Shown here: positions 42,673 through 51,330 of the stretch, one piece after another
How the letters are laid out: each line of letters begins with the position of its first letter
How positions within the stretch are numbered: the first letter of the stretch is position 1
Assembly (NCBI GenBank): GCA_002713215.1
Contig: PAVO01000005.1
Location: 186,001 to 250,000, forward strand
Origin: Crocinitomicaceae bacterium
GTDB taxonomy: Bacteria > Bacteroidota > Bacteroidia > Flavobacteriales_G > Salibacteraceae
Direction of reading: 5' to 3'
Length of the DNA: 64,000 nucleotides
The notes under the pieces: model-generated
The model's database searches: none
Told to the model about the DNA's origin: nothing
Seen by the model: only the letters and a program-made list of their open reading frames with translations
Made by a program: the position numbers and the translations under genes

Positions 42673-43086
42673 ATGAAGATAAGTGTAATGTACCTGGTTG
42701 CTATACTGCTTGTTAAAACCGGGTTAGCTCAGGATGGTAAGATTGATTTGGTATTGAAAGAACAAATTGAAGCTTTCAACCAGCACGATACCAAGCGATT
42801 GGTTGCCAATGTGAGCGACGATTTTATATGGTTCAGTGTTTTTCCTGATTCCATGACTGTGGAAACCCGGGGAAAAGTTGAGTTTGAAAAAGCCATGATT
42901 GGATACTTTAAGGCTGTTCCTACAGTAAGTACATCACTGGGAGAGCTTCTAATCGAGGGCAATAAAATAAGCTTTAAGGAAACGGCTTCCTGGCAAGGAA
43001 AGGAGGGTAAGTTATCGCAAAGTAGTTTGGCTACTTACGAGATTAAGAACGGACTGATTACCCGAGTCTGGTACTTTTACGATTAG
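42673..43086 (+). CDS. Secreted SnoaL/NTF2-like protein
   Basis: 137 residues, signal peptide MKISVMYLVAILLVKTGLAQ. The mature domain follows the NTF2-like pattern: EQIEAFNQHDTKRLVANVSD, DFIWFSVFPD, GKVEFEKAMIGYFKA, then strands ending in GLITRVWYFYD. Members bind or isomerise small hydrophobic molecules, or are catalytically inactive. The predicted export to the periplasm is common for this group in Bacteroidota. It is a single gene. Confidence 0.75.
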   Translation: MKISVMYLVAILLVKTGLAQDGKIDLVLKEQIEAFNQHDTKRLVANVSDDFIWFSVFPDSMTVETRGKVEFEKAMIGYFKAVPTVSTSLGELLIEGNKISFKETASWQGKEGKLSQSSLATYEIKNGLITRVWYFYD

Positions 43087-43248
43087 TTTTCCAATTAAAA
43101 AGTTTCGTAGAACAGGTTCTTTTTTTATAACGTTTATCACCTGGATTCCATTATTTTACTATTACCATTCAATAAACATATTCTCCACTCGTGTGATTTA
43201 ACAGTGGAATAAGAAGAATTTAATGTTGTTTCGCCTAAAATTAAAGCC

Positions 43249-44127
43249 ATGAAATATTTCGTTGGATTAATATTGGTTTCCATGTCTTTCATTGGGTTTT
43301 CGCAAGCTATTAAAATAGAACAGCGAACTGCACCTGTGGTGGATGGAACCATGTTGGCTAGTGAATGGGGTAGTAACCATATTACTGTTTTATCGGTAGG
43401 AGGGAGCAGGCCTGTTAAAGTCTTATTTCAACGAAGTGATACCGCTTTATATTTTGCGTTTGCAGGGAATTTGGACAACACAACCAACCCTAATTTCCCT
43501 GAAATTTACCTGGACATGAATCACTCCAGGTCTTCGGTATGGGAAGCCGACGACCATTGGTTTCACGTTTCTGCTACAGATTGTCACAGCAAGGGGAAGT
43601 ATTCCGACTATTCCAATTGCATAAAGCAAGCCAAGGATTGGACAGCGGAAAGAAACTGGATGATGAGCACTCCGGATCCTGATTCAATAGAGATAATAAT
43701 TCCATTTAGCAAAATAGGCTTGGATTTGAGTACTACGGATTCTATTGGAATTGCCTTTGGAGTTACGAATACAGCAACCCGTTACGAATACTGGCCTGAT
43801 TCAGCGAAAATTGGCGACCCGAGTACCTGGGCTACTGCCTATTTTAAGGATCAGAAGCCAACTGCAACACATGTTTCAAAGAAACCGGAAAATTCTATTA
43901 TGGTTTACCCAAACCCGGTGGAAAGGGGAGGAACCATTCATGTTAGTTCGAATGGTCTTTTACCAAAAAAAATCAGGGTGCTGGATTTAACCGGACGTGA
44001 GGTTCCATTTCAATTGCTAGTAAGTGATTTGGAATTTGAATTGACGATTAAGCAAGCAGGAAGCTATATTTTAATGCTGACCGACAACCAAGGGCTACCA
44101 ACGTATAAAACACTGATAATTAAATAA
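43249..44127 (+). CDS. T9SS-sorted protein with CBM9/DOMON-like domain
   Basis: 292 residues, signal peptide MKYFVGLILVSMSFIGFSQ. Residues 25-200 resemble a family 9 carbohydrate-binding or DOMON-like domain: VDGTMLASEWGSN, VKVLFQRSDTALYFAFAG, EIYLDMNHSRSSVWEADDHWF and DSIEIIIPFSKIGLD. The last 75 residues (SIMVYPNPVERGGTIHVS ... AGSYILMLTDN) are a T9SS type A sorting domain. It is probably a surface ligand-binding protein, perhaps for sugar or heme; the ligand is unknown. Confidence 0.75.
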   Translation: MKYFVGLILVSMSFIGFSQAIKIEQRTAPVVDGTMLASEWGSNHITVLSVGGSRPVKVLFQRSDTALYFAFAGNLDNTTNPNFPEIYLDMNHSRSSVWEADDHWFHVSATDCHSKGKYSDYSNCIKQAKDWTAERNWMMSTPDPDSIEIIIPFSKIGLDLSTTDSIGIAFGVTNTATRYEYWPDSAKIGDPSTWATAYFKDQKPTATHVSKKPENSIMVYPNPVERGGTIHVSSNGLLPKKIRVLDLTGREVPFQLLVSDLEFELTIKQAGSYILMLTDNQGLPTYKTLIIK

Positions 44128-44570
44128 TTGAGAATAATTTTTAGGAACATTTTATAGCGTTTTCGCTCTTAAATTTTTAAGAATAGGGGAGTTCATTACA
44201 ATAAATTCAAACCAAAGGGGTTGTTATTGGGAGTTCTTTAAAACAGAATTTTATAAAAAGGAGAGAAAAACAGGGATCGAACTTTAAACCAGCAGTCGAC
44301 CCCAACAATCTCTCAAAATGCTTGTCGCTAAAGAAGGTGCCATCACATGTGTTCCAATCACCAGGTTAGTCGACGAGAATGGGAGTCCAACAAAGGTTAG
44401 GATTACATCATGAATCAGGGTGTGTATTAGGTAGATACGATGTTTTCCTTTCCTTAATTCCCATTTATCACATTTTCAACTTTAGGTATTAATGGAGGCA
44501 ACCCTCTGGCGTAAATTGCGTCTGAATAATAAATCTTTATTATTCTTTCATAATTCTAATACGCCCGAAC
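44128..44570. other. 443-base intergenic region with a short minus-strand open stretch
   Basis: No convincing gene is present. On the minus strand a frame of about 60 codons is open from near 44466 to a stop at 44284. It reads like a hydrophobic segment (IHTLIHDVILTFVGLPF, then TNLVIGTHVMAPSLATSILR) but has no start codon in a plausible place, so it may be a gene remnant. GGGATCGAACTTTAA near 44274 resembles a tRNA T-loop, but its stem does not pair. Confidence 0.35.
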
Positions 44571-45842
44571 ATGAAAAAATTTACCTCAGTAATTATTGTT
44601 TTTGCTTGCGTTCAAACGATCTACTCGCAAAATTTATTAGACAGTACCGTAGAAAAGTCTTGGTTTCAAACCCAAAACAAATGGAACAACATGCAGAAAG
44701 TCGTTTATAGTTCCTACGACTTATCTGATTCGGTTCTTGAATATTACTCTCAAAGTTGGTTAAGTACTAATAACTCCTGGAGGAACAGCCAAAAGTACAT
44801 TTACTACCGAAATTCTAATGGGGATCTGGATTCATCTATGACTAATACCTGGGATCAACCCCAAAATAAGTGGAGGCAATGGAATCACAGTACCTTTACG
44901 TATAACAGCAATAAAAAAGTAACCCTTCAGATTGATAAGGCCTTTTTAGGAACTTCCTGGAGAAATTCCACCAAATTATCTAATACGTACGACAGCAAGG
45001 GCTATCTTACTGAATTCGTAAGGCAAACCTGGAATGCTACTGCTTCGAATTGGAGAAACAGTCAACGCATTGAATATGTTAACAACACAGGAGGTTTTGC
45101 TGACACTTCCATAAGTGCCTATTGGAATATGACCACTAGCAAGTGGACGGCAAACAGAAAGAGTACCTATACTTATGATGGCAAGAACAATGTTCTGAGT
45201 CAGGAGGACCAAATTTATTTAAGCAGCACCAGTACCTGGAGAAATTCTTCAAAATGGACTTACACCTACAATGCTAACAACGATGTTACTAAGGCGGAAA
45301 GGCAAACCTGGGATCTTACCAATAATTCCTGGAGAAATAGTCAAAAGACTGAATTTACCTACGATACTAAGGGCTATTTGACAAAGGAATTGCTTAATAA
45401 CTGGTGGGTTCCAGATACGGCGTGGCGTCAGTTTTCATGGATTGAATATACCAATCATACCGATGGGAGAATTGATTCTACACATACCAAATCCTGGTCC
45501 TTGGCAGATACCAATTGGAGAAACTCACGAAAGAAAAACTACTATTATAATACACCAAAAGACACCACTGATACCAATGTATCGGTACCAAGCCATGATA
45601 TAATGGGTAAAGGACAGGTAAATCTGTATCCCAATCCGGCATCAAATTTTGTAAGAATTAACCTCCCAGGTCAGGATTATCCTCAAAGCGGTACATTAAC
45701 CAGTATTGATGGTAGAGTGGTTAAAACTGTCAATTTGGAGAATGGGTATGTAGATCTCAATGGACTGCAAAATGGAATGTATATCCTGAGATTGAACGTT
45801 GAGGGAGAAGCATTTGATCTGCATCTAATAAAGCAGGAGTAG
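44571..45842 (+). CDS. T9SS-sorted protein made of 31-residue tryptophan repeats
   Basis: 423 residues, signal peptide MKKFTSVIIVFACVQTIYSQ. Residues 38 to about 329 hold nine near-consecutive repeats of 31 residues (one of 29, one of 32) plus a partial tenth. Each starts with WRNS or similar (WRNSQK, WRNSTK, WRNSSK, WRQF), then Y.Y strands, a turn such as YDTKGYLT, and a second aromatic strand ending near a Trp. This suggests a repetitive beta-solenoid or Rhs/YD-like coil. The C-terminus (VNLYPNPASNFVRINL ... NGMYILRLNVEG) is a T9SS sorting domain. It is a surface or secreted fibre-like protein of unknown ligand. Confidence 0.82.
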   Translation: MKKFTSVIIVFACVQTIYSQNLLDSTVEKSWFQTQNKWNNMQKVVYSSYDLSDSVLEYYSQSWLSTNNSWRNSQKYIYYRNSNGDLDSSMTNTWDQPQNKWRQWNHSTFTYNSNKKVTLQIDKAFLGTSWRNSTKLSNTYDSKGYLTEFVRQTWNATASNWRNSQRIEYVNNTGGFADTSISAYWNMTTSKWTANRKSTYTYDGKNNVLSQEDQIYLSSTSTWRNSSKWTYTYNANNDVTKAERQTWDLTNNSWRNSQKTEFTYDTKGYLTKELLNNWWVPDTAWRQFSWIEYTNHTDGRIDSTHTKSWSLADTNWRNSRKKNYYYNTPKDTTDTNVSVPSHDIMGKGQVNLYPNPASNFVRINLPGQDYPQSGTLTSIDGRVVKTVNLENGYVDLNGLQNGMYILRLNVEGEAFDLHLIKQE

Positions 45843-45942
45843 ACTTTCACGGGTAAAGACTTTCTAACCATTAAATAAGTATTAAACCAACTTAAGAAGA
45901 AGGAGTAGGAGCATCTGTTAATTTTATGCATTCAAATCCCGA

Positions 45943-47076
45943 ATGATGCTCAGACTCCTTTTTTTATTCTTATTGCTAGTTTCCATTGGCGTAAATGGTC
46001 AAAACTTCAACGTATATATAAGTGATGCTGGCAATTTCAATAACCCGCCCTGGCAAATACTTCGAACCGATAAAAATGGGGTAAACGTTACGGTTTTTAC
46101 CAAGGAGAAACTAAACTGGCCACAGGATATTCTGTTTCTGGAAGATTCGAATACGGTGCTGATTTCCAATTTAGGAGCCAACTCCATTTCGAGACACAAC
46201 GCAACAACTGGAGCATATATCAATCTATTCGCTAGTTCCATTCAAGGGCCTACGCGTATGAAAATAGGGCCGGACTCTTTGCTTTACGTATTGCAATGGA
46301 AGGGTAGCGGCAAAGTAAAACGCTACGATTTATCGGGTAGGTATGTAGATGATTTTACATCCGTTGGAGTGCCCCAAAGTATTGGGCTGGATTGGGATAA
46401 ACAAGGTAACCTGTATGTTTCTTCGTACAATGGTGACCTGGTACGGAAATTTGATACTTCCGGAGCAGATTCAGGCTTATTTATTGATTCGAGTTTGGTT
46501 GGGCCAACCAACATTTGGATTGAGCCAAACGGGGATATGCTAGTACTGGATTACGATGGAGGAGCGGTAAAGCGATTTGATGCGCAAGGGAAATACCAGG
46601 GAGTATTTATATCGGGTCTGGGCAAATGTGAAGGAATTGATCGATTGCCAAACAACGATTGGCTTATTGGTAATGGTTCATCGCGTTCGGTAAAATTGTA
46701 CGATACGCAAGGGAAATACAAGAAGGAGTTTGTTCCTGGTTCAACAGCTGGGTTACGAACACCCAATGCTGTAGTACTGAGAATGGTTAAGGACACAACC
46801 GATACAACTACCAACAACATTGTTAATATAAAACCCGAAGAATTTGGATTGATTTATCCTACAGTAGGTGATTCATTTACGATAACCAATGAATTGCCAA
46901 ATTCAATAATGTCTGTAATGGTATTTGATATGAATGGGAAGTTGGTGGAGCGGCTAAGTTTAATCGAAGAGCAAATTACTTGGACTGGAAATAATTTGCA
47001 AGAAGGGTATTATGTTTTTCATTTTCAAATGAAGAATGGTTCGTTGATTAAGAATCGAATTTATCTAAGGCCATAG
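45943..47076 (+). CDS. Secreted NHL/SMP-30-like beta-propeller with T9SS-like tail
   Basis: 377 residues, signal peptide MLRLLFLFLLLVSIGVNGQ; the ATG at 45946 may be used instead of 45943. The body has about six repeats of the form ...DKQGNLYVSSYNGDLVRKFD... (NLYVSSYNGDLVRKFD, DMLVLDYDGGAVKRFD, DWLIGNGSSRSVKLYD). This is an NHL- or gluconolactonase-type propeller. The last 70 residues (YPTVGDSFTITNELPN ... GYYVFHFQMKNGSLI) look like a diverged sorting domain. It is the last backbone gene before the repeat-flanked island. Confidence 0.75.
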   Translation: MMLRLLFLFLLLVSIGVNGQNFNVYISDAGNFNNPPWQILRTDKNGVNVTVFTKEKLNWPQDILFLEDSNTVLISNLGANSISRHNATTGAYINLFASSIQGPTRMKIGPDSLLYVLQWKGSGKVKRYDLSGRYVDDFTSVGVPQSIGLDWDKQGNLYVSSYNGDLVRKFDTSGADSGLFIDSSLVGPTNIWIEPNGDMLVLDYDGGAVKRFDAQGKYQGVFISGLGKCEGIDRLPNNDWLIGNGSSRSVKLYDTQGKYKKEFVPGSTAGLRTPNAVVLRMVKDTTDTTTNNIVNIKPEEFGLIYPTVGDSFTITNELPNSIMSVMVFDMNGKLVERLSLIEEQITWTGNNLQEGYYVFHFQMKNGSLIKNRIYLRP

Positions 47077-47207
47077 AATATTTTTTACCTACCGCAGATT
47101 TTAATTTTTCTCTCAAGTTTAAATTAGGGAGTATTCCGTACACATTATTTTCTATATAACTGGATAATTGGGAGAATACTGATAAACAGGGAATACGCTC
47201 AAAATAT

Positions 47208-47522
47208 CTATTTAACATAATATTAATTATAGGACAAAAGGGCTAGTTTTAATATATAGGGCTATGGTTCAAGTTTTGGTCAAATATTGAATTCTCAGAC
47301 GCTTTAAATGTTTGTACCTATAATGTATATTATGTCTGCACTCATTCTTCGTTTGCTTTCGCCTTGATCGCTCAAGTAAATAGCTCGCACTTGCCAACGC
47401 TCTTACTAGATTTAAAATTTACGTCCTGTAGTACAATTATTTCTAAATATGCGATTCTCGTTAAATCTAGATTTCGTCTCCGTAGAATGTTTGTCCTATA
47501 ATTAGACATTATATTAAGTAGC
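47208..47522. mobile_element. MITE-like element with inverted-repeat ends (left copy)
   Basis: The left end 47208-47238 and the right end 47490-47521 are inverted repeats, 27 of 31 aligned positions matching with one single-base gap. Both contain AATTATAGGACAAA on the inner side and CTAYTTAA on the outer side. There is no coding capacity. A transposase, if any, would have to act from elsewhere. Confidence 0.45.
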
Positions 47523-48000
47523 CGCTCACTTTGCGTTTTTATTCAGAATTCTTCTGAGGTTTGCTTTCATTCTAATAATGGAATTTCCGACAAGCTTTTG
47601 CCGACGCGCTCTCAAGGTTTTGTTTTCAAATTTGAAATACTACTAAATTTTAAGTTTTAAAAAATCTCTTTCTCAAATGGCCGACGCTCACAAGAGTATT
47701 TGCAAATTCGCTGCGCTCAGTTAGCAATACACTTGCCTTTGCCTACGCACTTTTAGATTGTGCTAATTATTATGTTAAGAAGAATTGATTTGAATTGGAT
47801 TTCTATTCTTCTACGCTCGTTTTGTCTTGATACAAAAGAGCCAAAAAATCAAGGCTGAAATTTCTTTCGGTTAAAGCCACGCTCAGAATAATCCGGCGCA
47901 GGTAAACTCGCTGCGCTCAGACATACCTGCTTTCAAAGGCCTGCGCTATTATTCTTCGCTGCTTTGAAACCTCAATAAATTAAGGCCGAACCACTACCCT
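47208..48000. repeat. Left long repeat flanking the accessory island (non-coding)
   Basis: It is collinear with 58375-59330 in the same orientation. The two share a 36-base identical run (47329-47364 and 58592-58627). Shared words follow in the same order: GGACAAAAGGGCTAG, CGTCCTGTAGT, GATTCTCG, CGTAGAATG, ACATTATATTAAGTAGCC, AAAGAGCCAAAAAATCAAGG. Many GCTGCGCTCAG-like words occur. No ORF is conserved between copies. The bases before it (47077-47207) show nothing I can name. Confidence 0.85.
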
Positions 48001-48152
48001 ATAAATTTTACATAAATGAATTTTCTATTACCTTCATCAGAACTAATATTCTTTTGTTTAATTGCCATAGTTATGATCTAAGCATTGATTATATCTTATT
48101 GAATACAAGGCCAGACCGACCTTAGGAATAGTTTTAAGTAAATACTAATTAT

Positions 48153-48187
48153 TTATAAGTATAAACATTATATGTTTGTACTTATAA
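48153..48187. promoter_or_regulatory. 35-base operator-like dyad over the island promoter
   Basis: Arms 48153-48168 and 48172-48187 are complementary at 15 of 16 positions (TTATAAGTA / TACTTATAA outer, AAACAT / ATGTTT inner; the odd pair is T-G). The dyad overlaps TATGTTTG (48171-48178), a perfect TAnnTTTG element, 20 bases before the ATG at 48199. It is a candidate site for the island's MarR protein or an HxlR-like regulator elsewhere. Confidence 0.65.
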
Positions 48188-48198
48188 TATACAAACAG

Positions 48199-48930
48199 AT
48201 GAACAAGGCTATATTTCTGCTCTTAATAATAACAACAATGTCGAACTCAAATATCTTATTTGGACAATCAGATCAATTAATTACAACTCTTTCAGTAAGT
48301 CATTTGGTGCAATATCCAAAAGGGTACTCGCCTACTGAAAAAGATAAAAAATACCCTTTAATAATTGCATTGCATGGGCACGGTAGTAATGAAAAGGACT
48401 TAATTGGGTTGGCTCAACACTTGCCCAACAATTATTTATGGATTAGTGGTCGTGGACCGCATACTTTCGGGCAAAACTCATACGATTGGTATGAAGTAAC
48501 GCAAATGGGAACTCCAGACCCTGATAGAATTGCAACAGCATTAAAAACCCTAGATTTATTTATTGAAGAACTGATAAAAAATTACCCTGTAGATCCAACT
48601 CAAATTTACTTACTAGGCTTTAGCCAAGGAAGCATGATTTCAATGTCTTACCTCTTGGCGTACCCTAACAGAATAGCTGGAGTAATAGCACAGTCAGGGT
48701 ACATTCCTCCGAACATTGGGGTAGAAATCGATAAAGATGGAGTAACAGGAAAACCCATTATTATAACTCATGGTTTACAGGATCCAAATATGCCTATTTC
48801 TTGGGGACAAAAAAACAGAGACACTTTTAGAAAATTAGGGGCGAATGTAGAGTACCATGAGTTTCTTATGGGGCATTCAATAAGCAATGAATCCCTTCAA
48901 GCGATTAAGGATTGGTTAGAGAAATTATAG
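48199..48930 (+). CDS. Secreted alpha/beta hydrolase (carboxylesterase/phospholipase type)
   Basis: 243 residues from MNKAIFLLLIITTMSNSNILFGQ. This ATG is chosen because it gives a clean signal peptide; the longer frame adds nine residues and starts inside the operator. The fold matches the small esterase/dienelactone hydrolase group: IIALHGHGSNEKDL, WISGRGPHTFG, the nucleophile in LLGFSQGSMISMSY, Asp in HGLQDPNMPI and His in LMGHSISNE. Substrate unknown. It is first in a run of plus-strand redox genes, with eight bases to the next. Confidence 0.82.
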   Translation: MNKAIFLLLIITTMSNSNILFGQSDQLITTLSVSHLVQYPKGYSPTEKDKKYPLIIALHGHGSNEKDLIGLAQHLPNNYLWISGRGPHTFGQNSYDWYEVTQMGTPDPDRIATALKTLDLFIEELIKNYPVDPTQIYLLGFSQGSMISMSYLLAYPNRIAGVIAQSGYIPPNIGVEIDKDGVTGKPIIITHGLQDPNMPISWGQKNRDTFRKLGANVEYHEFLMGHSISNESLQAIKDWLEKL

Positions 48931-48938
48931 TAACCGAT

Positions 48939-49727
48939 ATGAAGAAGGCAACTGGAATATTAACATTATTAATTGTGCTGGCTGTAACAGTCCTTGCTCA
49001 AAAAAATAAAAAGCAAAAAATGAATATAGAAAAAGTTAAAATTGAGATTTGGAGTGATGTTGTTTGCCCTTTCTGTTTTATAGGAAAGAAAAAAATGGAA
49101 CAAGCAATTACTAATTTAAACGCAAATGACAGGGTAGAAGTTATTTGGCATAGCTTTCAATTGGCCCCTGATTTCCCGAAAGACACTTCCCTACCCTCAA
49201 CAAAATATCTTTCTGAAAAGAAAGGCTACCCTGTGAAACAAATCAAAGCAATGTATGACCAGCTGGCTCATCAAGGAAAAGAATATGGAATAGATTTTCA
49301 GTTTGACAACGCTCTTTCGTTTAACACTTTAGGAGTTCACAGACTGATACAATGGGCTAAAACGGTAAATAAATCTACTGAACTTAAAGAAGGATTTATG
49401 TTGGCATATTTTACAGATGGAATTGACTTATCTCAACATGAAAATGTTTTGAAAGTAGTTGAAAAGATTGGCTTAGATACTACAAAAGCTAAAGAAATTC
49501 TTAACTCCGATGAATATATGCAACAAGTAGAACAAGACATTTATCAGTCACAACAATTAGGAATTAGAGGTGTCCCTTATTTCCTAATCAATGAAAAGGA
49601 AGTGATTTCAGGTGCTCAAAGTGACGAAGTTTTCGAAAACGTATTGCGTGCTGCTTTAAGTAAAATTGAATCAAAAGAAACTAGTTCTCAACAAGGAATT
49701 TGCCTGCCAAACGGAGAATGTAAATGA
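48939..49727 (+). CDS. DsbA-family (FrnE-like) thiol oxidoreductase
   Basis: 262 residues from MKKATGILTLLIVLAVTVLAQ, a predicted signal peptide. The thioredoxin-fold active site is WSDVVCPFCFIGKKKME (CPFC). Further family marks are GIDFQFDNALSFNTLGVHRL and the cis-Pro loop IRGVPYFLINEKEVISGAQ. FrnE proteins are usually cytoplasmic polyketide or redox-stress isomerases, so the signal peptide is unusual. A C-terminal SSQQGICLPNGEC adds two more cysteines. Its stop overlaps the start of the peroxiredoxin-like gene by four bases. Confidence 0.85.
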   Translation: MKKATGILTLLIVLAVTVLAQKNKKQKMNIEKVKIEIWSDVVCPFCFIGKKKMEQAITNLNANDRVEVIWHSFQLAPDFPKDTSLPSTKYLSEKKGYPVKQIKAMYDQLAHQGKEYGIDFQFDNALSFNTLGVHRLIQWAKTVNKSTELKEGFMLAYFTDGIDLSQHENVLKVVEKIGLDTTKAKEILNSDEYMQQVEQDIYQSQQLGIRGVPYFLINEKEVISGAQSDEVFENVLRAALSKIESKETSSQQGICLPNGECK

Positions 49728-50263
49728 AAACAGTAAATGATTGCAATGGTTTAATGATTGGAGACAAAGTGAAGGACTTTAGCTCTATAGACCAGAATGG
49801 CGATAAAATTCAATTGTCTGATTTACTCAAAAAAGGCAAAGTAGTAATTGTTTTTTACAGAGGACAATGGTGCCCTGTTTGCAAACCACATTTAAAAAAG
49901 CTACAAAACAGTCTTGAGGAAATTAAAAATAAGAGAGCAACAATTTTATTGATAACTCCTGAAAAACAAGAAAATATTAAAAAAACGATTTTAAAAACAA
50001 ACATCACGATACCTGTATTATATGATAACGATTATAAAATAATGGAGCAGTTTGATTTGGCATTTTTACCTAGTAAAGGGCTTAGAATTATGTACAATAG
50101 CTTGTTAATGGCTAATCTTAAAAATGCACAATCGGATGATTCACAAACCCTGCCTGTTCCTGCAACTTATGTAATTGAGCAAGATGGTACTGTAAAATGG
50201 CGACACTTCGATCGTAATTACGCTAAGAGAGCAAATACTAGAGATATTTTAAACCAACTATAA
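49724..50263 (+). CDS. AhpC/TSA peroxiredoxin-like protein
   Basis: 179 residues, no signal peptide. The active site GKVVIVFYRGQWCPVCKPHL holds a CxxC pair in place of the usual TxxC of peroxiredoxins, closer to thioredoxin-like peroxiredoxin homologues. The fold continues with ATILLITPEKQENIKKTI and ends VPATYVIEQDGTVKWRHFD. It probably reduces peroxides or disulfides in the cytoplasm. It is translationally coupled (ATGA overlap) to the DsbA-like gene upstream. Confidence 0.82.
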   Translation: MKTVNDCNGLMIGDKVKDFSSIDQNGDKIQLSDLLKKGKVVIVFYRGQWCPVCKPHLKKLQNSLEEIKNKRATILLITPEKQENIKKTILKTNITIPVLYDNDYKIMEQFDLAFLPSKGLRIMYNSLLMANLKNAQSDDSQTLPVPATYVIEQDGTVKWRHFDRNYAKRANTRDILNQL

Positions 50264-50311
50264 ATTATTGTTTAATCCGTGCTGATAAATTCAGACACAA
50301 AAATGAGAATC

Positions 50312-50548
50312 ATGAGCAAAGCAAAAATTGCACAAAAAATGCCTTACGTTATTGAAGAAAAAGCTGGTAAAAAATACTGGTGTGCCTGTGGAGAAAGTAA
50401 GAACCAACCCTATTGCGATGGTTCACATAAAGAAACTGATTTTGTACCTATAGAAGTGGAGTTAACAGAAGATAAAAAAGTAGCCTGGTGTGGCTGTAAA
50501 CATTCTGCCAATGGAGCTTTTTGCGATGGTACACATTCTAAATTATAA
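50312..50548 (+). CDS. CDGSH iron-sulfur domain protein
   Basis: 78 residues with two CDGSH-type modules, YWCACGESKNQPYCDGSH and AWCGCKHSANGAFCDGTH, each binding a 2Fe-2S cluster through three Cys and one His. These proteins act in electron or cluster transfer and redox sensing. Starts at 50303 (MRIMSK) or 50279 (GTG) are also possible; I chose MSKAKIAQKMPY as most like the family. It lies 48 bases after the peroxiredoxin-like gene in the same direction. Confidence 0.9.
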   Translation: MSKAKIAQKMPYVIEEKAGKKYWCACGESKNQPYCDGSHKETDFVPIEVELTEDKKVAWCGCKHSANGAFCDGTHSKL

Positions 50549-50583
50549 AATTCAATTATTAACAAATAAATTAAAATCATAAC

Positions 50584-51213
50584 ATGAAAAAAACAATTAT
50601 TTTAAGTGCCCTAGCAATTGGATTATTCGCTTGTGGAACGTCAAACAAAAAAGAAGTAAAAGCAGAAGCATCTAATGAAGTAGTAGCTACTGAAACTGTA
50701 CCAACAAGTTACATTATTGATGTAGAAAAATCTGTTGTAAGTTGGAAAGGAAGTATGATTGGGGTTTATGCCCATGAAGGCGATCTTAAACTTTCCAAAG
50801 GGTCACTAACAACTGCTGATGGGCTAATTACTGATGGAGAATTTGCAGTAGACATGAATTCTATGGTAACAACCGATGATGATGCACTTTATCAGATGGC
50901 TCCAAGAGAAAAATTAATTGGACATCTAAAATCACCTGACTTTTTTGATACAGAACAATTCCCTGTAGGAAATTTTAAAATTAAAAGCGTCAATGGTGAT
51001 GTAATAACGGGAGATTTAACCATAAAAGGAGTTGTTAAAAAAGCAACTATAAATGCGATTACTCTTACAGAAACAAACGGAAATATTTCTGCAACTGGAG
51101 CTCTTGTGTTTAACAGACAAGACTATGGTATTACTTACAAAAACACAATGAACGACATGGTATTGTCTGATGATGTTGAATTAACAATAAGTATTGAAGG
51201 AGTATCTAAATAG
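50584..51213 (+). CDS. YceI-family lipoprotein
   Basis: 209 residues. The lipobox GLFACG marks a lipoprotein (Cys17). After a linker, residues 40-209 form the YceI lipocalin-like domain: YIIDVEKSVVSWKGSMIGVYAHEGD, shown in part as SVVSWKGSMIGVYAHEG, then GEFAVDMNSM, HLKSPDFFDTEQFPVGNFKI and TGDLTIKGVVKKATI. YceI proteins bind polyisoprenoid or amphiphilic molecules and are induced by stress. In Bacteroidota they are often found beside DoxX and redox regulators, as here. Confidence 0.9.
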   Translation: MKKTIILSALAIGLFACGTSNKKEVKAEASNEVVATETVPTSYIIDVEKSVVSWKGSMIGVYAHEGDLKLSKGSLTTADGLITDGEFAVDMNSMVTTDDDALYQMAPREKLIGHLKSPDFFDTEQFPVGNFKIKSVNGDVITGDLTIKGVVKKATINAITLTETNGNISATGALVFNRQDYGITYKNTMNDMVLSDDVELTISIEGVSK

Positions 51214-51330
51214 ACGATAAAGCTTTCAATAGTTAGTTAAGAAATGATTCAGATAGTTAAAACTAATTTGAAAAGGAAAACTTTTTAGTCGGAGTATTTA
51301 CAGCAAATATCAAATAAATAGAGAATAATT

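Noticed and set aside
44265-44300. GGGATCGAACTTTAA resembling a tRNA T-loop on the minus strand
   Set aside because: The flanking bases do not form the 5-bp T stem and no acceptor or anticodon arm is visible.
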